IMG/VR virus record: IMGVR_UViG_3300030107_002727
Coordinates: 1 to 35,445 of that record
Reading direction: 5' to 3' (one strand)
Source of the DNA: a virus
Length of the DNA: 35,445 nucleotides
This document shows, piece after piece, positions 22,690 to 29,344 of the stretch. Position numbers and translations under genes: made by a program. Each line of letters starts with the position of its first letter. Positions within the stretch are counted from its first letter, which is position 1. The notes under the pieces are model-generated. The model saw only the letters and a list, made by a program, of their open reading frames with translations. It had not been told where the DNA came from and did no database searches.

Positions 22690-23805
22690 ATGACTGCTCC
22701 ATTTGAATTAAAGATGACTGAACAACAAGCATATGACGGATTAAAGAAACAGTTTGGCACCGAGTTTACAGCTCCTGAAGTTCGTGCATTCTGTGCTATG
22801 AATGATATTGCTTATCAGACTGTTACTAAAAAGATTAAAAAATATAATGTTGGTAAAGGTAAATGGAATCTTACAGTCACTAAAACAGATGTAAAGAATA
22901 TAGAAAAAGCATATAAAGCACCTGCTGTTAATCCTTCTAGTCATAATCTAGTTCCAAGTAAAGATGATACTTATGTAAAATTTGGTAATTTTAATGATGT
23001 TAAAAAGATTATTCAATCTAAGCAGTTTTATCCTACATTTATTACAGGTCTCTCAGGAAATGGTAAAACTTTTGGAGTAGAACAAGCATGTGCACAACTA
23101 AATAGGGAGTTAATTCGTGTTAATATTACGATAGAGACGGATGAAGATGATCTCATTGGTGGGTTCCGTCTGGTTGACGGTAATACCGTATGGCACAACG
23201 GACCAGTTATTGAAGCTCTCAATAGGGGAGCAATCTTGCTTCTTGATGAAATCGACCTTGCCAGCAATAAAATCCTCTGCCTCCAACCCATCCTTGAAGG
23301 AAAAGGAATCTTCCTCAAAAAAACTGGAGAGTTCGTCGAACCATCAAAAGGATTCAATGTCATCGCAACAGCAAACACTAAAGGTAAAGGTTCAGACGAC
23401 GGAAGATTTATTGGAACTAACGTGCTTAATGAAGCCTTTCTTGAAAGATTTCCAGTAACATTTGAGCAAGAGTATCCATCTCCAAATATAGAAAATAAAA
23501 TCTTAGGTGGTATTGCTGCTAAGTTAGGTGTTACTGATACTGATTTCTGTAAGAGATTGGTTGATTGGGGTGATATTATCCGTAAAACATTCTATGATGG
23601 TGGGATTGATGAAATCATTAGTACTCGTCGTTTAGTTCATATAGTACATGCATATTCTATTTTTAAGAATAAAGAAAAGGCAATTGCTGTATGTGTAAAT
23701 CGTTTTGATGATGAGACTAAACAAGCATTCCTTGAATTATATGATAAGGTTGATGCTGACTTTGTATTTGACAAAGCAGAAGATAATGCTTATAATGAGG
23801 ATTGA
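22690..23805 (+). CDS. cobS: CobS-like MoxR-type AAA+ ATPase
   Basis: A 371-residue AAA+ ATPase. N-terminal 90 residues form a small helical domain; Walker A GLSGNGKT at 120-127, DEDDLIGGFRL after a beta hairpin, Walker B AILLLDEIDLA (181-191), sensor ANTKGKG near residue 229 and NEAFLERF with the arginine finger near 253. Annotated as CobS (cobaltochelatase subunit, cobalamin synthesis) in cyanophages I remember. Together with the upstream HExxH-VWA protein it resembles a MoxR/VWA chaperone pair. The Walker core at 23141-23400 uses many C-ending codons unlike its flanks. It has its own promoter. Frames at 23141-23458 (+) and 23028-23378 (-) are shadows. Confidence 0.9.
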   Translation: MTAPFELKMTEQQAYDGLKKQFGTEFTAPEVRAFCAMNDIAYQTVTKKIKKYNVGKGKWNLTVTKTDVKNIEKAYKAPAVNPSSHNLVPSKDDTYVKFGNFNDVKKIIQSKQFYPTFITGLSGNGKTFGVEQACAQLNRELIRVNITIETDEDDLIGGFRLVDGNTVWHNGPVIEALNRGAILLLDEIDLASNKILCLQPILEGKGIFLKKTGEFVEPSKGFNVIATANTKGKGSDDGRFIGTNVLNEAFLERFPVTFEQEYPSPNIENKILGGIAAKLGVTDTDFCKRLVDWGDIIRKTFYDGGIDEIISTRRLVHIVHAYSIFKNKEKAIAVCVNRFDDETKQAFLELYDKVDADFVFDKAEDNAYNED

Positions 23806-23810
23806 AAAAT

Positions 23811-24158
23811 ATGACTTACAGTATGGAGAAGAGAAAATTATCTATAGAGAAAACGGAGATTAGGAAGTATGAAGAAGATAAAGGAATTATAGATCTTCAA
23901 GATTATATCACCACAACGTATAAGGGACACTATACTTCCAAAGGAACGAATGTCCAGACTCTTGATCTTATTGAATCTGTTGGTGATGCAGAGGCTTTCT
24001 GTCGTTCTAATGCAATCAAGTATTTAACTCGATACGATAAGAAGGGATTTCCTAAGCAAGACATATTAAAAGCAATGCATTATTGCTTACTTCTTTATTA
24101 CTTTAGTGGAAACACTCAACCACCTGATACAACAAACGCTCGTTATGAAACTTTCTGA
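23811..24158 (+). CDS. DUF3310-like phage protein
   Basis: A 115-residue protein. The core TLDLIESVGDAEAFCRSNAIKYLTRYDKKG, then DILKAMHYCLLLYYF, matches DUF3310, a small phage family sometimes called nucleotide-kinase-like or SaV-like, usually near nucleotide metabolism or replication genes. The exact biochemical role is unknown to me. I use the ATG at 23811; an upstream in-frame TTG at 23802 overlaps the CobS stop. Its 3' end overlaps the gp45 start by 14 bases, placing it in the replication operon. Confidence 0.85.
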   Translation: MTYSMEKRKLSIEKTEIRKYEEDKGIIDLQDYITTTYKGHYTSKGTNVQTLDLIESVGDAEAFCRSNAIKYLTRYDKKGFPKQDILKAMHYCLLLYYFSGNTQPPDTTNARYETF

Positions 24159-24810
24159 AAAAACTCTCAAAATTTTTGAAAACTTTTCTACAATTAATCA
24201 ATCAATCCTTGTAAAAAAAGGACAACATATTAAAACTATTTCTGTTATGAAGAATATTCTTGCAGAAGCAGAGATTGAAGAAGATTTCCCTAAAGACTTT
24301 GGGGTGTATGATCTTAAACAATTTCTTGGTGGATTGAGTCTACATGAAGATCCAGATTTGGATTTTGATAATGATTCTTATGTCCTTATTCGAGAAGGTA
24401 AAAGAAGGGTAAAGTATTTTTTTGCTGATGAAACTGTAATTGTTTGTCCACCTGATAAGGAGATGAAGCTTCCAAGTGAAGATGCTCATTTCCAATTAGA
24501 GTATTCACAGATGGATAAGTTGTTGAAGGCAGCAGCAGTATATCAACTTCCAGATTTATCTGCAGTTGGTGAGAATGGTGTAGTTAAATTAGTAGTAAGA
24601 GACAAGAGAAATGATACTTCTAATGAGTATTCTATAGTTGTAGGTGAGACTGATAAAGAGTTTGTATTTAATTTTAAGGTTGAGAATATTAAAGTTATTC
24701 CAGGATCTTATGATGTTGTAGTTTCTTCTAAGTTTATATCTAAGTTTACGAATAAGAATTGTAATCTAAGATATTATATTGCACTAGAACCTGATTCAAC
24801 TATTGGTTAG
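24145..24810 (+). CDS. 45: Sliding clamp gp45
   Basis: Trimeric DNA sliding clamp, processivity factor of gp43 and, in T4, activator of late transcription through gp55. The 221 residues match T4 gp45 (228). The start MKLSEKTLKIFENFSTIN aligns with T4 MKLSKDTTALLKNFATIN, which fixes the start at 24145 rather than an upstream TTG at 24106. Further matches: VYDLKQFLGGLSL with T4 IYDLNGFLGILSL, PGSYDVVVSSKF with PGNYKLLLWAKG, and the ending YYIALEPDSTIG with T4 YVVALEADST. Overlaps the DUF3310 gene. Confidence 0.97.
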   Translation: MKLSEKTLKIFENFSTINQSILVKKGQHIKTISVMKNILAEAEIEEDFPKDFGVYDLKQFLGGLSLHEDPDLDFDNDSYVLIREGKRRVKYFFADETVIVCPPDKEMKLPSEDAHFQLEYSQMDKLLKAAAVYQLPDLSAVGENGVVKLVVRDKRNDTSNEYSIVVGETDKEFVFNFKVENIKVIPGSYDVVVSSKFISKFTNKNCNLRYYIALEPDSTIG

Positions 24811-24812
24811 AA

Positions 24813-25001
24813 ATGGAACTATTTGATCTTATTGTAATTCCATTCTTATATCTTGAGTATTTCGTTCAGAAATTTTTATGTGGAATATACTACACATCTC
24901 AAAATATAAGTTATTGGAATTTTAATAGGACACTAGATAAAAAAAATCAAGAACTTTACAATCAAACTCCAAAACCAAATGAGGTAAAATCTAATGAGTG
25001 A
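24813..25001 (+). CDS. Small membrane-associated protein
   Basis: A 62-residue protein with a hydrophobic, aromatic N-terminal segment (LFDLIVIPFLYLEYFVQKFLCGIYY, about residues 3-27) that could span or lie along a membrane, followed by a polar tail. Starts two bases after gp45 and overlaps the next gene by eight bases, so it belongs to the gp45 operon. Function unknown. Confidence 0.6.
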   Translation: MELFDLIVIPFLYLEYFVQKFLCGIYYTSQNISYWNFNRTLDKKNQELYNQTPKPNEVKSNE

Positions 25002-25473
25002 TGAATTTAAGCCTCTTATTGTGGAGGGTGAAAAAGTAGGAGATTATAATGATGATACTTATTCTTTTGATAAGTATGCTATGGCAACAGTAGAGTTATG
25101 GTCTTCTCCTAAAGAATTTGATGCTTATCAATATGATTATGAAACATTTTGTGCGTTCTATAACCCAGAGAATGATGACTATAAGTATGTTGATTGTGAA
25201 GATGAAGAGTTTACACCAGGTTTTAAGGGTATCGATACCTGTGATATTGAGAAATGGTTATTGAATTTTTGTGAGAATAGTAGTTGGATTAAAGATGAAT
25301 TTTATTTTATAGTTCATTGGAGGAGGTACGCAATTTATAAGAAACAAGAATATTCTGATGGAGAATTTGAGTGGTCTTTAGAGGATATGGGTGATTCTTC
25401 ACCAGATAGATATTATTATAAGGATGGTAAGATTGGAGAATGTTGGTCTACTCCTATGGAGGATGATGAATGA
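24994..25473 (+). CDS. Conserved acidic phage protein of unknown function
   Basis: A 159-residue very acidic protein, rich in Tyr, Trp and Asp (for example WLLNFCENSSWIKDEFYFIVHWRRYAIYKK around residues 88-117). No catalytic motif is seen. Coupled to the upstream gene by an eight-base overlap and to the downstream microprotein by an ATGA overlap at 25470. Acidic and aromatic composition would suit an inhibitor or DNA-mimic-type protein, but that is speculation. Confidence 0.7.
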   Translation: MSDEFKPLIVEGEKVGDYNDDTYSFDKYAMATVELWSSPKEFDAYQYDYETFCAFYNPENDDYKYVDCEDEEFTPGFKGIDTCDIEKWLLNFCENSSWIKDEFYFIVHWRRYAIYKKQEYSDGEFEWSLEDMGDSSPDRYYYKDGKIGECWSTPMEDDE

Positions 25474-25649
25474 GATTAACTGAAGATGTAATTAACAAGA
25501 TTGCTGTCCTCATGCAACACACCAAAATGAATGGTGAAGTTAATTGGAAGGATGGTGATGAGATAGATGTCTGCTTAGGTGGACATTTTGCTGGTGATAA
25601 ATTTATTTCAATTATAAACCGAACACGTAGCAATACTACTAAAGTATGA
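25470..25649 (+). CDS. Microprotein between gp45 and gp44 modules
   Basis: A 59-residue protein, MRLTEDVINKIAVLMQHTK at the start, then a strand-rich half (DEIDVCLGGHFAGDKFISIINR). The start overlaps the previous stop (ATGA at 25470-25473), and the stop region overlaps the next start (25646). Both couplings support a real gene despite its size. Function unknown. Confidence 0.65.
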   Translation: MRLTEDVINKIAVLMQHTKMNGEVNWKDGDEIDVCLGGHFAGDKFISIINRTRSNTTKV

Positions 25650-25816
25650 TAAAATTGTGGAGGGTATGGAAGTATGCGTTGGGTTCATTCTCTGATGCTC
25701 AGACCAAGCGGTATGATAATATTGTACTCCTTGTTCGATCTAGCATCTTTCTTACTTATCTTATCACTAATTGCTTTATTGTGGCAGGTGTAATTCGTCA
25801 TTGGAATGATTTATGA
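25646..25816 (+). CDS. Single-span membrane microprotein
   Basis: A 56-residue protein: basic N-terminus MIKLWRVWKYALGSFSD, a polar middle (AQTKRYDN) and a membrane segment IFLTYLITNCFIVAGVIRHW (34-53). I recall close relatives in other cyanomyoviruses that keep the ALGSFSD and AGVIRHW ends. Overlaps both neighbours by four bases (ATGA starts at 25646 and 25813). Function unknown; a role at the host membrane is inferred from the hydrophobic helix only. Confidence 0.72.
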   Translation: MIKLWRVWKYALGSFSDAQTKRYDNIVLLVRSSIFLTYLITNCFIVAGVIRHWNDL

Positions 25817-26346
25817 ACATTTTTGTAACAAATCCTGATCCTCATGTATCTGCAAGAGTATTGCCTGATAAACATGTGGTCAAGATGCCCTTAGAGACAT
25901 GTCAAATGCTCTCCATTATCTTCTCCCATTGGTATTATGATTGGGGTGATGATTTAGTTAAGAAGAAAGATGGAACCCCTTTCAAGACAGAGAAAGGTGC
26001 ATTCCGTAATCATCCTTGCACTCAATGGGCTGCTGCTAGTTTATACAATACAGCATGGTTGATACAGCATGGGTGTGCTTTATCTGGTGAGTATACGCAT
26101 CGTTATGGTAAGATTCATGGATGTGCTGATGCATTGTTTGAAGCAAAGAAAACATTTCACAGATTTGCAGGAGAAGTAATTACATGCTATTGTATGGTAG
26201 AGTCCTTTACTCGTGCGATGCCTGATGAGTATAAACATGACACAAGCATTGACACTTTTACTGCTTACAAAAATTACATTAGGAGCAAACCTTGGGTTGC
26301 ATCTAATTATTTACGTGACGAATCCAGAAAACCAAATTGGATCTAA
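25813..26346 (+). CDS. Conserved phage protein of unknown function (MNIFVTNPDP family)
   Basis: A 177-residue protein with many conserved-looking His, Cys and Trp: DKHVVKMPLETCQMLS (19-34), NHPCTQWAAAS (66-76), GEYTHRYGKIHG (92-103). Family members with the opening MNIFVT-D-DP and KHVVKM-LE-QML occur in several T4-like and other phages in my memory, without a proven activity. The clustered His/Glu/Cys residues would suit a metal- or nucleic-acid-acting enzyme. Coupled to the microprotein before it, four bases before gp44. Confidence 0.75.
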   Translation: MNIFVTNPDPHVSARVLPDKHVVKMPLETCQMLSIIFSHWYYDWGDDLVKKKDGTPFKTEKGAFRNHPCTQWAAASLYNTAWLIQHGCALSGEYTHRYGKIHGCADALFEAKKTFHRFAGEVITCYCMVESFTRAMPDEYKHDTSIDTFTAYKNYIRSKPWVASNYLRDESRKPNWI

Positions 26347-26349
26347 ATT

Positions 26350-27294
26350 ATGAGAGATGAATTTCTTTGGGTTGAAACTTATAGACCTAAAACAATTGAA
26401 GAATGTATTCTTCCACATGATATTAAAAAAACATTTCAGGATTTTGTAGAAAGAGGAGAGATACCAAACCTTCTACTTTCTGGTCCACCTGGAATAGGTA
26501 AAACCACAGTAGCAAAAGCACTTTGTAATCAATTAGGAGCAGATTTCTATGTCATCAATGGATCCGATGAGGGGCGGTTTCTTGATACGGTACGCAACCA
26601 AGCTAAAAACTTCGCTTCAACAGTCTCGCTTCAAGCAGACGGTAAGCACAAAGTCATCATTATTGATGAAGCAGATAACACGGGCAACGATGTCCAGCTC
26701 CTTCTTAGGGCAAACATTGAAACGTTTCACAACAACTGTAGATTCATCTTCACCTGTAATTACAAAAACAAAATTATCGAACCTCTCCACAGCAGATGTG
26801 CAGTGGTCGATTTCGGAATTAGAGGAAAAGAAAAGCAACAAATCGCAGGAGGATTCTTTACTAGGATCCAAGAGATCCTTGATAAAGAAAAAGTTGAGTA
26901 CGATAAAAGAGTCCTTGCTGAACTCATTCACAAGCATTTTCCTGACTGGAGACGAATATTAAATGAATGTCAAAGATATTCTGTTGGTGGTGTAATTGAT
27001 ACTGGTATTCTTACTACATTTTCAGATGTTGCTGTAGATGATCTTCTTAAAAACCTTAAAGAAAAGAATTTCTCAGAAGTTAGGAAATGGGTGGTTAATA
27101 ATATGGATAATGATAGTGCTGTATTATTGCGTCGTATTTACGATAGTCTATACGAATCCCTTGTCCCTGGCACTATTCCTGCTGCCGTTCTTATTATTGC
27201 AAAGTACCAGTACCAAATAGGATTTGTTGCAGATCAAGAGATAAATATGTTAGCATGTTTAACTGAAATTATGGTGGAGTGTAAATTCAAATGA
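26350..27294 (+). CDS. 44: Clamp loader ATPase subunit gp44
   Basis: AAA+ subunit that with gp62 opens gp45 and loads it on primed DNA. The 314 residues match T4 gp44 (319). N-terminal WVETYRPKTIEECILP, Walker A GPPGIGKT (45-52), Walker B VIIIDEADN (102-110), and the SRC arginine-finger motif (148-150). DFPDWRR-type lid sequence HFPDWRRILNECQR near residue 195. The stretch 26550-26950 uses many C-ending codons compared with flanks. The stop overlaps the next start (ATGA). The frame at 26549-26962 (+) and the antisense frame at 26617-26937 are shadows made by this composition. Confidence 0.97.
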   Translation: MRDEFLWVETYRPKTIEECILPHDIKKTFQDFVERGEIPNLLLSGPPGIGKTTVAKALCNQLGADFYVINGSDEGRFLDTVRNQAKNFASTVSLQADGKHKVIIIDEADNTGNDVQLLLRANIETFHNNCRFIFTCNYKNKIIEPLHSRCAVVDFGIRGKEKQQIAGGFFTRIQEILDKEKVEYDKRVLAELIHKHFPDWRRILNECQRYSVGGVIDTGILTTFSDVAVDDLLKNLKEKNFSEVRKWVVNNMDNDSAVLLRRIYDSLYESLVPGTIPAAVLIIAKYQYQIGFVADQEINMLACLTEIMVECKFK

Positions 27295-27500
27295 CATTAT
27301 CAAGACCAGTAGAAGAATCTTTAAGAGCATCTCAAGAACATTTGAGAGATGCATTAGCATTTGCTGCAAGAGGTGAGAGACCATATGTAGCAAAACATAT
27401 TGCTGATACATTAGCAGGTATAGATAATATTATTGATTCTCAGGATATAATAGAAAAAATGGATGAATTTATTAAAAGGGAAGGTAATAAAGATGAGTGA
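27291..27500 (+). CDS. Small helical protein downstream of gp44
   Basis: A 69-residue, predominantly helical protein (RPVEESLRASQEHLRDALAFAARGERPYVAKHIADTLAGI). No recognised domain. Translationally coupled to gp44 by an ATGA overlap at 27291-27294, and its stop overlaps the next start. It sits where gp62 would be in T4 but shows no gp62 features. Confidence 0.65.
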   Translation: MTLSRPVEESLRASQEHLRDALAFAARGERPYVAKHIADTLAGIDNIIDSQDIIEKMDEFIKREGNKDE

Positions 27501-27735
27501 TAAAACATTAGAAGATCTAAAAATAGATGCACATATTGCTGTGCTTCATACTAAAGTAGATTCATTAATTGAAAAGCAGAAAGAACTTACTGCAAGAGTA
27601 CGTGCTAATGAGAAGGTAGTTGCTGCTGTAACTTTATTAGGAACAGTAGTTCTTGCTGTTATTGGAGCAGGATACTTTACACCTTCAGCAGATTCTACAC
27701 CTGTAATTGAAACAACTTTAACAAGGAGTTATTAA
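27493..27735 (+). CDS. Coiled-coil, single-span membrane protein
   Basis: An 80-residue protein: residues 1-45 form a charged helix with heptads (DAHIAVLHTKVDSLIEKQKELTARV), then a membrane span VVAAVTLLGTVVLAVIGAGYF (about 47-67), and a short polar tail. I chose ATG 27493 because GGGAAGG at 27478-27484 lies eight bases upstream and the start overlaps the previous stop; a longer in-frame ATG at 27463 lacks a site. The layout is like phage holin-associated or membrane-anchor microproteins, but function is unknown. Confidence 0.7.
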   Translation: MSDKTLEDLKIDAHIAVLHTKVDSLIEKQKELTARVRANEKVVAAVTLLGTVVLAVIGAGYFTPSADSTPVIETTLTRSY

Positions 27736-27736
27736 G

Positions 27737-27913
27737 ATGAATAAATTACTATGGAGAATGTGGTATAAATTTCAGTATTTTTGGAATTGGGGTATGGGAT
27801 CTCCAACTACCACACTACCACCAGAAGTACCAGATGATATAGGTATTGGTGAAGAGATTTATGAGGAACTTTTAGATCCAGAAGAATATGCAAAATTTAA
27901 AGAAAATAATTGA
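27737..27913 (+). CDS. Microprotein with Trp-rich N-terminus
   Basis: A 58-residue protein: an aromatic basic start (MNKLLWRMWYKFQYFWNWG) followed by a Pro-rich hinge and an acidic tail (EEIYEELLDPEEYAKF). An AAGGAG ribosome site at 27723-27728 lies eight bases before the ATG, and the gene begins one base after the previous stop. The amphiphilic aromatic head suggests membrane-surface binding. The stop codon lies within the -35 box of the next promoter. Confidence 0.68.
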   Translation: MNKLLWRMWYKFQYFWNWGMGSPTTTLPPEVPDDIGIGEEIYEELLDPEEYAKFKENN

Positions 27914-27938
27914 CTTTTTTTTATAGAACACTTATACT
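27910..27938 (+). promoter_or_regulatory. Sigma-70 early promoter of the PsbN-like gene
   Basis: TTGACT (27910-27915), 17-base spacer, TATACT (27933-27938). The predicted start site is about seven bases before the ATG at 27952, so the GGAG at 27940-27943 would lie outside the transcript. Confidence 0.75.
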
Positions 27939-27951
27939 TGGAGTTAAGTAA

Positions 27952-28167
27952 ATGGTTTTAGTTTACATTATTATTGCTCTTCTTGCTTTTCTAGTTGGTT
28001 GGGGTTTATATTTAACCTTTGGACCAGGTGGAGAAGGGGTGAGAGATCCTATTGATGAACATTCAAAAATGCATGAATTGGGAATTGCTCACTCACATAA
28101 GGAGGGTACTTATCGTTTGATCGCTGAAAATGAACACAAATCTGACAAAGAAAAGAGCTCAAGTTAA
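27952..28167 (+). CDS. psbN: PsbN-like photosystem II-associated membrane protein
   Basis: A 71-residue protein. One N-terminal membrane span (VLVYIIIALLAFLVGWG, residues 2-18), then GLYLTFGPGGEGVRDPIDEH, which follows the cyanobacterial PsbN pattern of a Gly-x-Tyr segment, FGP, a short spacer, R/D-DP and an acidic EH end. PsbN is thylakoid-associated and implicated in assembly or repair of photosystem II rather than being a core subunit. The phage version continues about 34 residues beyond the usual end (MHELGIAHSHKEGTYRL..). It has its own sigma-70 promoter. Its 3' end overlaps the next gene by 38 bases. Confidence 0.8.
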   Translation: MVLVYIIIALLAFLVGWGLYLTFGPGGEGVRDPIDEHSKMHELGIAHSHKEGTYRLIAENEHKSDKEKSSS

Positions 28168-28324
28168 ATCTAGATGGTATTACATCTTTTGGGGAACTGC
28201 TACAGTTGCTGTAGTTGCAGGACAAATATATGTTGGTTCTGGATATCGTCAGATGTCACGTTCTCTTAATAGGATATTTGAGTCTATAGAAGTTTCTATT
28301 TTTCGTGGTGATAGATTTTATTAA
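28130..28324 (+). CDS. Small basic single-span membrane protein
   Basis: A 64-residue protein: basic N-terminus (KKRAQVKSRW), a membrane span YYIFWGTATVAVVAGQIYVGSG (17-38), and an Arg/Ser-rich tail (YRQMSRSLNRIFESIEVS). I recall highly similar short proteins in cyanomyoviruses. It overlaps the PsbN-like gene by 38 bases and the Dam start by one base (TAATG). With the genes at 27493, 27737 and 27952 it makes a run of four small membrane-type proteins. Function unknown. Confidence 0.72.
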   Translation: MNTNLTKKRAQVKSRWYYIFWGTATVAVVAGQIYVGSGYRQMSRSLNRIFESIEVSIFRGDRFY

Positions 28325-29169
28325 TGAAAGCACTTAAAACTCCTCTTCGTTATCCTGGTGGCAAGTCTCGTGCCTGTGTTAAACTGGAACAATATCTTCC
28401 AGATTTAAATGGGTATAAAGAATTTAGAGAACCTTTTATTGGTGGAGGAAGTGTTGCACTTCATCTTACTAAAAAGTATCCAGATATTTCTATTTGGGTA
28501 AATGATCTTTATGAACCTTTAGTTAATTTTTGGAAAGAATTACAACACAATGGAGAAAGACTTCAACATGAACTTTTAGATCTTAAGAGAAGGCATTCTA
28601 CACCTACTGATGCAAGAGTTTTGTTTAATAATTGTAAAGATCATTTGAGTTTACCTGTAGAAAAAAGTTTACCTTTTTGGAGAGCAGTTTCTTTTTATGT
28701 GGTTAACAAATGTAGTTTTAGTGGATTAACTGAATCAAGTTCTTTTTCTAAACAAGCATCAGAATCTAATTTTTCAATGAGAGGAATTGAGAAATTGGTA
28801 GAGTATTCAAAATTAATTGAAGATTGGAAGATTACAAATTCTTCTTATGAGGATCTTCTAACAGATTGGAATGGTGCATTTATATACTTAGATCCTCCAT
28901 ATGATATTAAGGATAATTTGTATGGAAGAAAGGGAGGTATGCATAAGAAGTTTGACCATGACAAGTTTGCAGAGGATTGTGATAACTCTGTTGCACATCA
29001 ATTGATTTCATATAATAGTAGTCAATTGGTTAAAAATCGTTTTAAAGAATGGAATGTTTCTGAGTTTTCTCATACATATACTATGAGGTCTGTTGGTCAA
29101 TATATGTCTGATCAGCAGGATCGAAAAGAATTAGTTTTGTTCAATTATAGGGTAGACTCTAATGAATGA
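28324..29169 (+). CDS. dam: DNA adenine methyltransferase (Dam-like)
   Basis: Transfers methyl from S-adenosylmethionine to N6 of adenine. The 281 residues are typical of Dam/MboIIA. RYPGGKSR (9-16) and the AdoMet motif PFIGGGS (37-43), then DLYEPLVNFW as the acidic Asp motif, and catalytic DPPY at 190-193 with upstream AFIYL. T4 also encodes Dam. Likely target GATC, by family; protection from host or competitor nucleases is inferred. Located inside the clamp-loader operon, it starts in a TAATG overlap and its stop overlaps the next start. Confidence 0.95.
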   Translation: MKALKTPLRYPGGKSRACVKLEQYLPDLNGYKEFREPFIGGGSVALHLTKKYPDISIWVNDLYEPLVNFWKELQHNGERLQHELLDLKRRHSTPTDARVLFNNCKDHLSLPVEKSLPFWRAVSFYVVNKCSFSGLTESSSFSKQASESNFSMRGIEKLVEYSKLIEDWKITNSSYEDLLTDWNGAFIYLDPPYDIKDNLYGRKGGMHKKFDHDKFAEDCDNSVAHQLISYNSSQLVKNRFKEWNVSEFSHTYTMRSVGQYMSDQQDRKELVLFNYRVDSNE

Positions 29170-29344
29170 ATATGATCCAGAAGAACATATAAATGATTTG
29201 TGGCAGGATATGGATCGTCTCAATGCTTTATATGAAGAATTAATGTGGCCTCATGATGTTGAGTTAGAATTTAGTGCTGACTATAAGAATAATAGAATTA
29301 TTATTTCAGTAAAAGATGAAAAGATTAAACGTCCTGCATTATGA
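29162..29344 (+). CDS. Small acidic protein upstream of gp62
   Basis: A 60-residue protein: acidic helix (EEHINDLWQDMDRLNALYEELMWPHDVELEF) then a strand hairpin (NNRIIISVKDEKI). No recognised domain. It overlaps dam by eight bases and gp62 by four bases (ATGA at 29341-29344), so it is embedded in the replication operon. Function unknown. Confidence 0.68.
   Translation: MNEYDPEEHINDLWQDMDRLNALYEELMWPHDVELEFSADYKNNRIIISVKDEKIKRPAL

Noticed and set aside
23028-23458. Antisense (23028-23378) and alternative + frame (23141-23458) inside the cobS-like gene
   Set aside because: Shadows of the AAA+ core; no start signals and no recognisable motifs.
26549-26962. Long alternative + strand frame (137 codons) and antisense frame (26617-26937) inside gp44
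   Set aside because: Both lie within the C-rich patch of an intact gp44; no ribosome site, low-complexity Ser/Leu composition, and gp44 motifs are unbroken in the main frame.
27291-27500. Small gene after gp44 as gp62
   Set aside because: It has none of the conserved gp62 segments; the gene at 29341, next to regA, has them.
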